DNA from: Cavia porcellus
Taxonomy: Eukaryota; Chordata; Mammalia; Rodentia; Caviidae
NCBI RefSeq assembly: GCF_034190915.1
Contig: NW_026947507.1
Location: 18,851,501-18,915,500, forward strand
Length of the DNA stretch: 64,000 nt
Direction: 5' to 3'
Below are positions 35,085 to 46,726 of the stretch, one piece after another (the first letter of the stretch is position 1; each line of letters opens with the position of its first letter). A model generated the notes under the pieces. The model worked only from the letters and a program-made list of their open reading frames with translations. It made no database searches and had not been told where the DNA came from. Made by a program: the position numbers and the translations under genes.

Positions 35085-35748
35085 GGAATAATCGAAACCT
35101 ACAGTAAATGTTTAAATTTATTAAAAATTACAATAAAAATCACATTGCTATTAATTCCCTCAAAATCTCTCTTGCTTTGAACACACCCTTCCCATTATTC
35201 TTAACACTTTCTTCATCATTTCTGGAAATACTCTTTCGTGACTGTCTTTATGAAGTATGATAAAAATTTTTCAGGGAATAACACTGTCTGGTACCATCCA
35301 AGGAAAGTCAGATTTATAAAAATATTAGTGTGTCCTCATCCACCTTACTCATCAGATCTTGAGCCAGGCAACTTCTGATTTCTTGAGACAGTGTTTCATT
35401 ACGTAGCCCAGGTTGGCCTTGATGTCCCTGCAGTCCTCCTGTCTCAGGTTCCCAAGTGCTGGGATTACAAGCCAGTCACCTGGCTGCCAGGTGACTCTGT
35501 CTCTCCCTTAAATGCAAAATGATCATGAAAGTTAGACTATTTACAAGTGCTTGGGGACATGAGGAAACCGTGATAGTAAAACTAAAGATACTCACCTAAA
35601 AGACTTTCAGAACTGCTTCATAAAATTATAAGAAAGATAAGATACATATTTTTTCAGCAAGGAATAGGATTTTGAAGGAAATTAATGACAATGTGCCTTT
35701 CAGTTTGATATATTTTATTCAAACATACACTTATTTTTATCATACAAC
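35085..35748. mobile_element. Palindromic mariner-derived DNA transposon, copy B, split by a B1
   Basis: Left and right arms are inverted: TTAATTCCCTCAAAATC, then TCTTGC, at 35145 corresponds to the complement TTAATTTCCTTCAAAATCC near 35680. On the plus strand HPPYSSDLEPGNF (35329-35375) is the mariner catalytic-domain block around the last catalytic Asp (usually YSPDLAP.DF). A B1 then interrupts, and KCKMIMKVRLF (35510 on) continues the family pattern. The left arm carries antisense C-terminal transposase (FPEMMKKVLRIMGRVCS on the minus strand, near 35200). The N-terminal and most catalytic sequence is missing, so the element was mobilised in trans if at all. Confidence 0.72.
35378..35486 (-). 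mobile_element. B1 SINE inserted in mariner copy B
   Basis: On the plus strand this is TCTTGAGACAGTGTTTC, TAGCCCAGGTTGGCCTTG and CCCAAGTGCTGGGATTAC, the complement of a B1. Flanking target duplications are ccaggcaacttctg (35364-35377) and ccaggtgactctg (35487-35499), diverged by a few bases. Removing the B1 and one target copy puts the transposase halves either side in the same reading frame, confirming the boundaries. Confidence 0.9.
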
Positions 35749-38700
35749 ATAACTCTCTAGAATCTACTCCAAAGCTAGAGACTTCACACAAGAAAACAAG
35801 AATCCAGGAATTGGAGAAATCAAAATTGAAAAGTATAAACCAAGTTTAGGTGAAGGGAACAGAGTGGGTTGAGATGTGGACTTATGTGAGGCTGGATTAT
35901 TTGAAATGAAAGTCCGAATGACTGGGGAACATAAACCCCACCATCATCGAGGTTGATAAGTGGGCTGAAAATCATCATGGAATAAAGACCAAACTTTCAA
36001 ATATATTGAATCTTTATTTTATGAAAAGCACAAATATCTTCCAATGTGAGGGAGCTCCTTAAAAAAAGAAGACTGGGCCTACAATAGTAGGAACATCAAT
36101 ATAATTAACACAATATAGTATATGAGACTCCCAGTTCATCGTGAATACTGATTTAGCACTATGTTTTATTGAAAAACTTCTAATACTAGAAATTATTCAT
36201 CCAACACCCATACAATTCATGACTCCTGGTAGATATTAGTCTTGATGTGGTACGAAACAGTTTCATGGTTGTATTTGTTCTGTTTGAAGTTCTGAGAAAA
36301 TAATAAAATTTGTTAATAGTGCTCTTATTACCATTATTTCTGCATGTGTAATAATATATGATGACTGCAGTTCCATCACTTACGGTAGAACAAAGTGATT
36401 TATGGTCATACCCAAGCCAGGTTTTGTACATTAAACATATTAACAAGAGCAGTCTTGCTTTGAGGACAATACCCTTTCATAGAATTATTTATCATAAAAT
36501 TGGAGCTTTGAGATTGTGAAAAAATTGCCTATTTTAGTCACACAGTGCAGGCTTTCTGATAAACCTTAAATATGTTGAAATAAAATAATGGACCTAAAAG
36601 AAAAATAATGGACCTAATCATCTTTCCTGCAGAATAAAAATAGCCTTTCTAAAAAAAAATCAAGGGCATATGATTATGCTGCAAATAATGAAAATATTAA
36701 TGATAATCTTTCTTAGAAGCCAGTTGTTCAATTACTAAGAGATCCTGCACATAAAACTATAAATTACATATTTTATAATAGTCCTTTAATGTCATCAATT
36801 TTTTTATTTGCTTCTCAAAATTTCTGAAAAGAAATCTCATCTTTGTTATAATTTTATGTATAATTATATAAAACTCACACTAATAAAAAATATATTTAGA
36901 AACAGAACTGAAAATATTTCGCCAAACAAGGTGTGATCTTTTTCAGAAGTCCAAATCATAAGATATATCAATATATAATTATTTCACATCTTCATGTGTT
37001 TTTCAGCTTTAACCAAATTTATCAGCTCTTATTTATTTAAGTGCATACACATGAAGAACTTTAATTCAAATGCAGTAAAGAAGAAATAAAGGATGTAAGG
37101 AATATTTTTATTAGTCTGGGCTATCTAGTACAAAGGGAGAAATATTCTTCCATGTGTAACATGCTTGTTTCTCTAGAGTCATGTCATGGAAATTGTGCTC
37201 AAATTCTTCATTAATTTATTCAAAAGTCACATTGCCCCTTTATAAAAGGTAGGCAGCATCCTCAAGGGCCAGTGAGTCTAACGCTCTCAGGGAAACACAA
37301 ACACAAAACCATAGCCTTCCAAAGTGCACAGTCACTGGTTATCTGACTAAGGGAAAAAGCAAAATGAAATGTGTCTTGAAAGATAAGCAAGAGCTCAGCT
37401 GTTGAAGTGGAAGATATTCTGAAAGGAGAAAGTTCAATCACAAAAGGGAAGCTTTAAAAATGTTACATCCAGCTAGAAATACTACATGTAACTAAATGGA
37501 AGGAAATCTTACACAGAATATGTGTTTAATTATGAAGGGCCTAGACCATGATGTTGATTTCTAAGCTTCCTGCAGTCAGTGAGAAGTGAGCAAATGTTCC
37601 CTAGAGAGGACATCCCATTGCCAGGCTTTTCTTCTTGGGGAGGCAGAAGTAATGTCATTAACAAGGAAGAAATATTGGCAATACCTTGTTTGGAGAGAAA
37701 ATCACATTTCTACTTCATTAGCACTGCAAACTTCTCCTATGTCTGAATAGCATTTGGTGACTATTTCCTGGGAGCTCTACAAAAGAGGACTGACACTCAC
37801 CACCCCCTGTCTGAATTTTTGACTGTTACCTGTCTTGTCTTTTAGGTACTTGTCTTTTGTCAACTGACTTGTTACTCATTTTAACACACTTGCATACTCT
37901 CAGGTCCAATTCAGACATAGTTTACCTAAATTTTCTTATCATCATATGTCTCTCGTCCTAGAGAGAGGTGTTTTACTATACTATACCCTCAGTTTTTAAT
38001 TGAAATTATAAAGAGGAATACAAATAGAGTAGAAATAACTTTAGTTAGAAGAAATACCAAACAAGTGGCACAGGAATTGGGGTCTGAGGAATTCTTGCCT
38101 ATGTGCCTATGCCTACAAATGTAGAAGACCTGACAAAAAATTAAGGATTATCTGGCCTCTCCTGTAAGTACTAGAGAGAAAGGCTGGGGTGTTAAGTGCA
38201 TGCTGACACACTGCAGGGAAAGTTAATACAGATGAGATCCTGTTGTTTACTCAAATATGTACCACAAATGGTGGGAGACAGATGAATCCTCTTTTGTGCC
38301 CAGATCTGAATGGTAAAGCCACAGTGCACCAGTGACTGGAGACTCTTTGTCAAAGGAAGAGAAGAGCCTCCTGGCCCCCCAACATTTTATCTATTCTATG
38401 TTTCTTTGTGTTTCATCCTCTGTTGCCCTTTGGTCAGGTACAAGCTCATAGGTTGGCCCCCTAGACGATAAGACACTGCAGTCCATCTGGAAACACTTCA
38501 TGTACTGGTGCTCACCTACACAGGGAGAGTAGTGCTGCTTACCCTACAGTAGCTTTGGAATTTGACAGAGCCCTAAAAGACCTTCCAATGCTAGTGTTCT
38601 TTTGGCATATCTGGAGTTTTAGAAACCTAAATGAAAGATCTGAATGTTTTAGCTGCTGGTTCACCAACTCTCTGACACTGCAAACAGCAGGAGTATTTGC

Positions 38701-38855
38701 CTACATATACAGCTGCATAACAGGAAAACTTCAGAGACAAAGGAGAGTCAGAGACAAATGAGAAACAGAACTTCTAACAGAAAATAAATTGCACTTCTAA
38801 ACCACTAAAGAAATTCAATAGATATATACTATAGAGGTATGAGATAATGTTTTCT
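35749..38855. other. AT-rich DNA, nothing assigned
   Basis: No gene or nameable repeat is visible. A small imperfect tandem duplication of a 20-base unit (AATAATGGACCTAA core) lies at 36581-36620. Confidence 0.55.
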
Positions 38856-39353
38856 AGGATTATACAATCTTGTAGAGAAAATTCCTTCCGGTCAGATGAT
38901 GTCAACTTGTTAGGCTTGACTCAAGCATGGTTTTGCCAGTACCCAACCTGTTTTATCAGCAACCACATTTTTCTCAGCAAAACCTACAGCCCCAGCACAA
39001 GTGTTGCCCTTGGTAAACGCAGGACAGGATGTCCTGAAGAAGAGATAAGGCAGAGCACAATCTCTGCAGTGCCAGGACATCTGGTGACATCCACTAATTT
39101 GCCAGGAATGCTCTGAGAATTTTGACCACTGATATTCCTCAACCTCACAAGACGTCCCTTGCTGACTCCCAGAGAGGATTCCTCGCCTGATCTCCTCACC
39201 TGAATCCTCGTTTCCAAGTCCTATAAAAACCCTGCTTTTCTTTGCCCCCCAAAGAGATTTCTCGCCCTTCATCTGCCTGCACCAGATACATGAAATTCTG
39301 CGCCTCACTGCCTTCACAGGATTGTGTGTCTTTGACTCCCGTTGTTAGTCACA
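38856..39353 (+). mobile_element. Probable solo ERV (class I-type) LTR
   Basis: In plus-strand order there is a U3-like body, then a TATA box (CTATAAAAAC, 39221-39230) and CAAAGAGATTTCTCGCCC. Next come GCACCAGATACATGAAATTC (where a related LTR would have an AATAAA-type signal, here degenerate), TTCACAGGATTGTGTG and GACTCCCGTTGTTAGTCACA. This order (TATA, short R with decayed polyadenylation signal, U5 ending near CA) is what gammaretrovirus-like LTRs show. No primer-binding site follows and no coding remnants were found, so a solo LTR is likely. The left edge is uncertain. Confidence 0.55.
39221..39230 (+). promoter_or_regulatory. TATA box of the 39-kb LTR
   Basis: CTATAAAAAC is preceded by a CAAG/CCTCG-rich stretch and followed about 25-30 bp later by CAAAGAGATTTCTC, a plausible start-site region. 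Activity is unknown. Confidence 0.5.
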
Positions 39354-39359
39354 TTACTT

Positions 39360-40395
39360 TACTTGAAAAGAGGAATGAACAGTCACAACTCCACTGGCTT
39401 CTATGAATTTGCCCACTGCCCCAAACTGCAACAATTATCTGTGGTGAAGTCTATATTTTGTGGTTAAATAGTTTTGTTGATTAGATAAATTTTGTTATCT
39501 GCTTTTCACAGTAAGAACTGTTAAATTTGTAAGCAGTTTTTAACAGTTGTATCTTGTGTTATTTTTCTAATGTGTATATTTATGCACACTATTGTGTGAA
39601 CTGTTACACTGTAAGCAGTTTTCAGAACTCTAACTTGTGACATTTTACTAATGCATACATTTATGTATATTATAAAGAGCTGTTAATGTTATAAGTATTT
39701 ATAAGGACTTTATCCTAAGTTTTAACAAATATTTGTAATTACAAATAAAAATGTGTCTCGAACATTACAGCTTTGAAGTCACTTTTCTTACATAAGTCAC
39801 ATGGCAGTTGGTGTGTCTTTTCAGAGTACAAAACACTTTACTTGGAAACGTGTAAATGGATTAGAATGTATGTAATTTTTTTAAATGAAATAGCCAAGGA
39901 AAAGAAAATGGATACATTGTATAATTCTATATAATGCATACTGTTTATTAGCCTTTTTACTAAATACTTCTTAGATTGCTACCTTCCACAAGATAGTAAA
40001 TAAGATAAAACAGAGAACAAAATGATGAAAAATATATACTTTCTCATAAGAGAATTATAAATTAGGAAAGAAATAGACACATACAGAATTAATTTTAACT
40101 AAGTTAACTATGGAAAAATGGTATTATAGAGAGATAGAAACTAGTACAAATCAATTTTGAAATAGTTACTGGGCTCTAAACCACTATATTCTTACTTTGT
40201 CTGTAATAACTGGTATGATACATATTTCTTCTGCCTACCCTTCAAAATTTTCTTTTAACAATCCTGAATTCTATAAAGCAGAAATTTTCTTTTCTATGAT
40301 TATTTTGTAAATTAAACTACAAGAACAAACCCTCAAATTCGGCAGCTTCACACACAAACTGTACAAGTCAAACAAACTCCGCAATATTCACCAAG
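39360..40395. other. AT-rich DNA, nothing assigned
   Basis: There is no gene. Between 39430 and 39730 a theme of GTAAGCAGTTTT...TAACTTGTG...TTATGCA(T) is repeated loosely (near 39530, 39610 and 39690), which suggests an old degenerate tandem repeat with a period of roughly 80 bp. Confidence 0.45.
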
Positions 40396-40399
40396 ACAT

Positions 40400-40465
40400 T
40401 TTTTTTCCAGGTACTAGGAACCAGGTGGATGCTGAGCCCCCCATGTAGCAATAACACCACTTAGA
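40400..40465 (-). repeat. Decayed ID-like SINE
   Basis: TTTTTTTTCCAGGTACTAGGA followed by ACCAGGTGGATGCTGAGCC and CACCACTTAGATAATG fits the antisense ID layout (T-run, B-box complement, A-box complement) but is very diverged. Confidence 0.4.
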
Positions 40466-40546
40466 TAATGTGTCCTTCTAGACTGCAGTTGATTCTACCC
40501 TGATCTTGTATATTTTATTCTAGGAGGAATAATAATTTCTTTCATT

Positions 40547-40568
40547 CACACACACACACACACACACA
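40547..40568. repeat. (CA)n microsatellite
   Basis: CA run of about 11 units. Confidence 0.95.
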
Positions 40569-40775
40569 AGAATTTATTATATAATAGAAGGAAGTAGTAA
40601 TGATAATAACTGGCAGCATTCACCCTGTGGAGTTTTAAGAAGCTTGGCAAACAGCAGGGGTTTCAGTTGATAGGATCTAACATCCCAGTAGCTGAAAGAT
40701 CTGGTAACACTAAGAGTAGATACTAATCTTGAAGGTATTCTACTATAGAACTGATATAAAAAGGATTAATATGCA

Positions 40776-40869
40776 GGGCTGGGGATTAAGTTCAGCAGGC
40801 ATAAGCACCTACCTGGCAAGTGCAAGGCTGTGAGTTAATTCATGGTACCAAAAAAGAAAAAAAAAAAAA
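40776..40869 (+). mobile_element. ID-like tRNA SINE
   Basis: GGGCTGGGGATTAAGTTCAG, then CAGGCATAAGCACC, TACCTGGCAAGTGCAAGG, GTGAGTTAATTCATGG, TACC and an A-rich tail. The GGCATAAGC spelling places it with the other five, but both promoter boxes have changes (AAGTTCAG and GTTAATTC). The flanks share aaaag(g/t)attaatat (40759-40772 and 40866-40879), a target duplication with one mismatch. Confidence 0.88.
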
Positions 40870-40879
40870 GTATTAATAT

Positions 40880-41640
40880 TCTGGGAACTGGATTTAAGAT
40901 ATAATTCAGGCTATGTTCATGAGAAATTGCAGGAACCATCAAAAATTGCAGTTGAAATACTTGAATCAGTAAAGTTTGTTTCTTTAAAATATAACCTAAA
41001 GTCAAAATTTTTTCTAGGTCAAGAGAACAGGTTAATCTCTGACTTCTGGCCTGGTAAAAGACAGGCTGAGGAAAGGCAAAACAGGATCTGTGTTGTGGAC
41101 TTAGGAAAAATACAAGATCTAAGAATCTAGCAAGTTGCTTGCAGGAAAATATAAAAGCAGTCAATGTATGAACCTGAAGAAGAAAAATACTCTCTATATA
41201 TATTATATAATTTTCTATTATATATAAGCATATTCAATAAATGTGTCATTTCATAAAACTAATTTAGAATTATACTTTTCTCCTGAATAATTTGGTTTCA
41301 TATTCATATATAAGATGATATAAATTAAATAAAAATTTGAGAGAAAAAATAAAATTATCTCAGGGAAAGTGAGGAAAAAGGAAAGGAAAGGAAAAAAATG
41401 TCTAAAATTATATAAACACACAGGATAGCTAAGATGATTGTGCTACAAACTATAAATTCTTGGAACAAAATAGTTAACATTCACAGGATTGGAACAATTG
41501 TGCATATTATTGTAGTGATCTGAGGAACTTTTGAAGATCATTATGTAAAATAACAACCCCAGATATGTTCCTACCACCTTGTTTTGAAGGTGGTGTTTTG
41601 AAGACAATATATTGTCTGTGTTCTGGGCTCTTTGCTATCG
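40880..41640. other. AT-rich DNA, nothing assigned
   Basis: There is no gene. TATA-rich dinucleotide stretches occur at 41195-41230. Confidence 0.55.
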
Positions 41641-42240
41641 TTGTTAATACGCCTTTTTTATTTTGTGTTTTTCTAGGAATTTTCTTTGTTTTGATTTTCC
41701 CTCTAATACAGAAAGGAGAGGTATACATGTAGAGACTCATGCATGTATAGAACTTCTAAAAATTTTATGAAAATTGATAATATAATGCACAATGAAATGA
41801 ACAGCTACTTTGAAGAAAAAGAGATACTAAGGAACCCAGTGCTAATTCCGTAGGGTCATGATGTGAAATCCAGCAATACTATTATTCTTTGTTCAGAGTG
41901 ATTTTAGACTTTTTTTTTCAACATACATGAAGGTATGTACAGCTATTTTGAAGAGAATGAAAGACATTATGGCAGCCATTGTTGACTTCCCTGTTGTCTG
42001 GTCTTGAAGATTTAAAATGCCTTCATCATCCTGTTCTGCTCAGTTTTATACTATTTTGTTTTGTATGAGTTCATTGTATGTGAAGATATAGAGAACTATT
42101 TGAAAGAAAACAAGAGACTATGATACAGTGAAGATCCCCAGTTGTCTTCCTTTGAAATGTGTCTCTTACATTGTTATCTTATGATCTGTCTTGTTATGTT
42201 TAATTTTATCCTATTTAAAAATAAAATTTAAAAAAAGAAA
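41640..42240 (+). mobile_element. HAL1-type 3' UTR, 5'-truncated copy
   Basis: This aligns collinearly with 14085-14690: GGTATACATGTAGAGACTCA at 41719 (GGTATACATGTAGAGATTCA at 14144), AGCTATTTTGAAGAGAATG at 41941 (AGCTATTTTGAAGAGAACG at 14383), and TGCCTTCATCATCCTGTTCT at 42019 (identical at 14460). Both end in ATAAAA-rich tails. The copy carries only 3' UTR and is a typical 5'-truncated LINE insertion. Confidence 0.9.
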
Positions 42241-43525
42241 ATAAAATTATATACTTAACATTAACATGTTTTAGCTTAGTTAGTTCTAGAGATATTTCAA
42301 ACATATACTCTTAGATAAAAGATAGATATCAAATAATATCCATCTGCCAAGTTCATTCTGGATGAGAAATAACAATATAGGAATGTCTATAGAGGTTTCA
42401 CAAGGCATTTTGTGTATGCTAGTAGTTGATATGAGTCTTTCATGTTAATATTCTTGCTAACTACTTATTATCAAACCATGGATATCTGTATTTTCCTCCA
42501 TCAGTCCTGCTGAAAAATGTGTAGTCCTGACGTCATTTCTACTCAATTTATTATGGTATACAGATTATAAATTAATAATTCCTACTGGACTCTGATGTTT
42601 CCAAAATTTTTGTAGCAACAAAAATGTCATTTGACCTTGTTGGTGAATTTTTCTAATTACTGTTCTCCTTTCCTTTAATTGTCTGCCTAAAAGCATTCAT
42701 TTTTTTTTGTTCCCTCAGTATATTACAATTTGGAACATCTTTTTGTAAAAACTCTGCTTATTTCATAAGAAATTCCTTTAAAATCTGCAAATTTACAAAA
42801 TGACTGAGAATTCATCGTTCATCTTACAATTCCTACTGCAGGTCAAACTCTCATCGACCTCTAGATACTAGACAGCTCATCTGTCTAGACATTCATGTTA
42901 GGCACACTTGTGCACTGACGCTGATGGTCCTGACACGGTGACAGAATTTTTCCACATTGCTGAGGGTTTTCACGCAATATACTACAGTGGTTGATGTTCC
43001 TTGCAGGAAATGTCCTGTCACTTTAATTAGTGAAACAGGTGATGCCTTACTGACATGTCAGCAAACACCTAAAACTAGAGACTTAAAATTAGAATTAATC
43101 ACTGTCTCATGACTAAAACTAAGAATTCCATTTTGTCTCTTATTTTTAAGCCCAAATAAGCATCTCAAACAAAAGTATTTCTTAAGGTTTTTCTTGCTTT
43201 CATTGTCAGATGTTGCAAAAAAAAAAAAATCTCATTTTTGGGAATCTGTTGTTTGATATGTGGCTACTCTCACTGTTCAATCAGTACTTGAAATCGAACA
43301 TTTGCATGTGAGCGTAAACATTTCTGCACGTGTGCATGTTTATGCGTAGTGTACACGTACCCGTGGGGCAGGACACTGTCCCGGCCAGGTGATCTCCTCC
43401 TCCTGCCTTTACCTCTGTACTGATTTCTGTGCACCCCATCTTGTCTCCTTGCTTTTCTCCACCAGTCCAAGCTTCTCACTAGAGGTAGAGTTAGTTTTTT
43501 AAGTATAGATTTCATTATGCCAATC
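42241..43525. other. No gene assigned
   Basis: AT-rich sequence. A less AT-rich patch at 42840-43080 could be an unrecognised old repeat or conserved non-coding DNA. I see no coding signal. Confidence 0.5.
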
Positions 43526-43529
43526 TCTT

Positions 43530-43965
43530 CTTTCAAACCATGTGATGGTTTCCTTTGCTTTTAGGAAGATCTTTAATTTGTTCAGTTCTCTGGTCCACCT
43601 CTACACTCAGCTGGATATCATATGGGTTTCCCTCTGCACCAATGTGCCCAGGTAAACACAATGGCCCCATTCTCTCCTTTCTCAGGTTCTACGAACCTAA
43701 TACTAATGTTCTTATCCATCTCTCATTCTCAATTCATATTCTTTTTGCTCAGAAAGATTTCCTCTCAGCCTTGACTTAATTACTTTAGATATTTCTCCCC
43801 TGAACCTGTAGTCTAGCAGACTCTTCCATTACATCCCAGTGTATTCCTCCAACAAAGCCCTTACACTACAGACACCGCACACTTGGTTCTCCACCATTTA
43901 GCAGAGTGTGTAAACACAGTAGGAGTTTCATGACTATTTATATGCACAGAAGTAATGAAAAAGAG
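43530..43965 (+). repeat. L2 LINE 3' region
   Basis: CT-rich sequence runs in the L2 order: CAAACCATGTGATGGTTTCC (the 'aaaaccctcccatggct' region); a block around TCTGGTCCACCTCTACAC; GCTCAGAAAGATTTCC; and CACAGTAGGAGTTTCATGAC near 43915, the L2 3' end equivalent of 'catagtaggtgctcaataa'. It is old, with no intact frame. Confidence 0.55.
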
Positions 43966-45033
43966 AGAGAATTATGGAGAGACACTTAGTAAGCTAAATA
44001 AGATTTTGTGATTGGCTATAAAGAGGAAATTCTTTTACTTCTATAGAAAGTCACTAGACGAAGATTATGAAAATTATATTAGTTTTCCCTGAATGTGGAG
44101 TGTATTAACACTTGTATGCATGTGTATCAAAAAATACTGCAATGTTTTGAGATGTATTTTAATAACATCTATATGTTTTAAACTTTGAAAATTATTTTGC
44201 TTACTTTTATGTAAAGTCTTACTTTTAATATACTAAGATTGTTTAACTAGAACTTATTGTTTTCATAACTCCTTTCTTATTTTACATATTACCATTTAAG
44301 CTAAGTAAATTTAGAGAAAATACGATAGAATGATATGAAATATGATTAGAATGAGGGTCTACTGAAACTCTACACTTGTCTGTATATTTTTGAGTTCTAC
44401 CTTTTATTTGTGAATGGCAAATGAAAAATATAATTGAACTCAACAACTAAAATCACCTTTTCCTTAATTAAAGATGATTTCTAGCTTCAGGAAGCTGAGG
44501 AGTTTTTCACACTGACTGCTGCCATAGAGATGGGTATTAGTTTTTGTTGGACCATAGTAGTATTTGGTGAAATATATATTGTTCTGAATGGACTCCAGGG
44601 TTATCTCTCAAGTAATAGAGCCACTGTCTTTTACTCTGAACCTTAAAATCTAAGTCTTGTAGATTTCCAGCACTTCTAGGCCTCTTAGGAAATGCTACGA
44701 GGATGCTTCTAGGCCCTAACACCTTAAATCATGATCCTAACCTACACCCTTTGCCTTTGCCAGTACAGACTAGAATCTTACTGCTTTCCAAGGACAACCC
44801 AAAATTGGAACAAAAGATCACTGCTGCTTTCAAATTCCCCAGTACCTTATTTTAGGTATAGTTGAATCCTATTAGTAAGAAACACTTTTGAATCCTGGCT
44901 TCTTCTTTTCCAACCAAACCCTATCTTGATCCAACCATTTTTTCTGCTAGGAAGATAAGAAAATATCTGATTGCACAATCTCTCGAATTCATTTACTTCT
45001 TATATTTGAAATATCTTGATTCAAAATTTCAAA
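43966..45033. other. AT-rich DNA, nothing assigned
   Basis: No gene or named repeat is visible. GC rises slightly at 44.5-44.9 kb without a recognisable family. Confidence 0.5.
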
Positions 45034-45114
45034 TTTTTTTTTGGTGCCAGAGATCTAACTCATGAAGTATGCTTGCAAGGCAAGTACTTATGCCACAGAG
45101 CTAAATCCCTGACC
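45034..45114 (-). mobile_element. ID-like tRNA SINE with internal decay
   Basis: The plus strand shows TTTTTTTTTGGTGCCAGAGA, TCTAACTCATGAAG, TGCTTGCAAGGCAAGTACTT, ATGCCACAGAGCTAAATCCC, the complement of the GGCATAAGC-type ID. Flanks caaaatttcaaattttt (left, 45022 on) and caaaattcaaactttt (right, 45115 on) are a slightly diverged target duplication. Confidence 0.85.
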
Positions 45115-45130
45115 CAAAATTCAAACTTTT

Positions 45131-46240
45131 GATCCCATTATTTTGGATTCTGCTGAGACAAACCTCTCCTTTAGCTAAATGATATGCATGTGCTGAAGCT
45201 ACCAAGGTAACTAAAAACACACATTTTCTTATAAATCAAGTTAATATTTGGCAAGGAAAAAAATTACTACACCTTTCCATTCTCTCCCATTGAATTGTCC
45301 TACTTTCTAATAGTTTCTAGTACTCTAAGCACAATGGAATTATAGATATAACTGAATATTTCCTTCAGTTTAGTTCACAGGAATCAGTGGAAGGCACAGC
45401 ATTCTATCTCTGCCCAACTGTGAAGCATACCATTAAACAAACATCAGGCATCTTGATCCAAATATGCTTTGTGACATACAAAAACTATTTATTTAGTTTA
45501 GTTTTTGAAGTTTATCACATTTAAGTAATGTCAGAGAATTCTGCATGATTATTTTGAGATCTAAGATATTTTTATTCAAACCACAATTTTCTAGAAGGTT
45601 GAATTTAATTAGGAAGAACCCAGTTGTGAAGAAAATTCCATTTGACTTTTGACTTAGGTTAATATTTTTTGAGTTTGGCTTTTTCTCTCTGTACCAGACA
45701 TTGATAAACTTGTCTACATCACACAAATCTTTTGTGTATAAGACAGTGGACTTTTAAGCCTTGTATGAAATATCTCTCTCGGTTCAAGGGCAACTACATA
45801 TAAAACCATATTTTGCTCCCTGTGAACACATTCTGAAGAAATATGGTGTCATTTGTTGAAACTGATAGTATAAGATTTAAGTATATTCCTAATAAAGTTA
45901 AAGAATTAAATTCAAGCTATTTTCTATTTACATAGCATTTTGTCAAGCATGTTTCTATGTGTTATACCTATTTTTTTTCTTATATGTTTTTGTTTTTCCT
46001 CAAAAAAAATCTGATTTTTTTTAGAAACAGAAGTAGTTCATTAAAATTCACAGAGATAACTAGAAAAATGGGACCAAGTAGTATAAACAGAAGATTATCT
46101 GTTCTCCCATTAGAGAACATCACTAACAACACTTTTAATTGTCATTTTTAAAAACTGCTTCTTTTGTTATAAACACATTTTCATTCTTTCATTAAAATTT
46201 TACCAAATTTATCAATGCAATTAAATATTTCCTATTAAAA
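45131..46240. other. AT-rich DNA, nothing assigned
   Basis: No gene or named repeat is visible. Confidence 0.55.
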
Positions 46241-46242
46241 TT

Positions 46243-46634
46243 TCTGTGATCTGCAAGTATATGTGACCCAAAATGCAAATGCTGAAATGCTAACCATCCA
46301 GCTGGTAGTATTAAAAGCAGTGCCTTTGGAAGGTTAATAATCATGAAGGTGAGCTTTGCTTGAATAACCTTCATACCATTATAAAAGGAAGCTTGAGAGA
46401 GATCCCATGACACCTTCTGTCCTGCAAGGATTTAGAAACAAGGTACCATCTATGAAGCAGGAAACAAAAGGACGCCATCTATGGAGTAGGAAGCAGTCTC
46501 TCCTCAGACTATGAATTTACCAGGACCTTGATCTCAGAATCTTTAGCCTCTAGAACTGTAAGAAAAGAACTTCTATTGTTCATAAGCTACTCAATCTGTA
46601 GCACTTTATTATAGCAGCCCAGATTGATAAAGCT
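46243..46634 (+). mobile_element. MaLR 5' LTR (MLT1-type)
   Basis: In order: ATGTGACCCAAAATGCAAAT, AGTGCCTTTGGAAGG, TTAATAATCATGAAGGTGAG, CATTATAAAAGGAAGC, AGACTATGAATTTACCAGGA, CCTTGATCTCAGAATC, CTAGAACTGTAAGAAAAG and TTATTATAGCAGCCCAGATT. This is a full MLT1/MST-style LTR sequence in the correct order. The downstream neighbour is the MaLR internal start, so this is the 5' LTR. Confidence 0.8.
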
Positions 46635-46689
46635 AAAATTGGGTACCAAGGAGTTGTGGCACTGCTGTAACAAACACCTAAAACATGAA

Positions 46690-46726
46690 CTGCCAGGCAT
46701 GGTGGAGCACAGGAGCACACCTGAAC
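46690..46726 (+). repeat. B1-like 5' fragment
   Basis: TGCCAGGCATGGTGGAGCAC resembles the first 20 bases of B1/7SL SINEs (gccaggcatggtggcac) and then departs. It begins the sequence inserted in the MaLR internal region. It is too short for certainty. Confidence 0.4.

Noticed and set aside
38910..39317. 135-codon minus-strand frame
   Set aside because: It is antisense to the probable LTR, including its TATA box. Its GC-richer composition makes long frames likely by chance, and no domain is visible.
43270..43536. 88-codon minus-strand frame with a Lys/Arg-rich stretch
   Set aside because: It borders the L2-derived region, shows no family pattern, and is of a length expected by chance.
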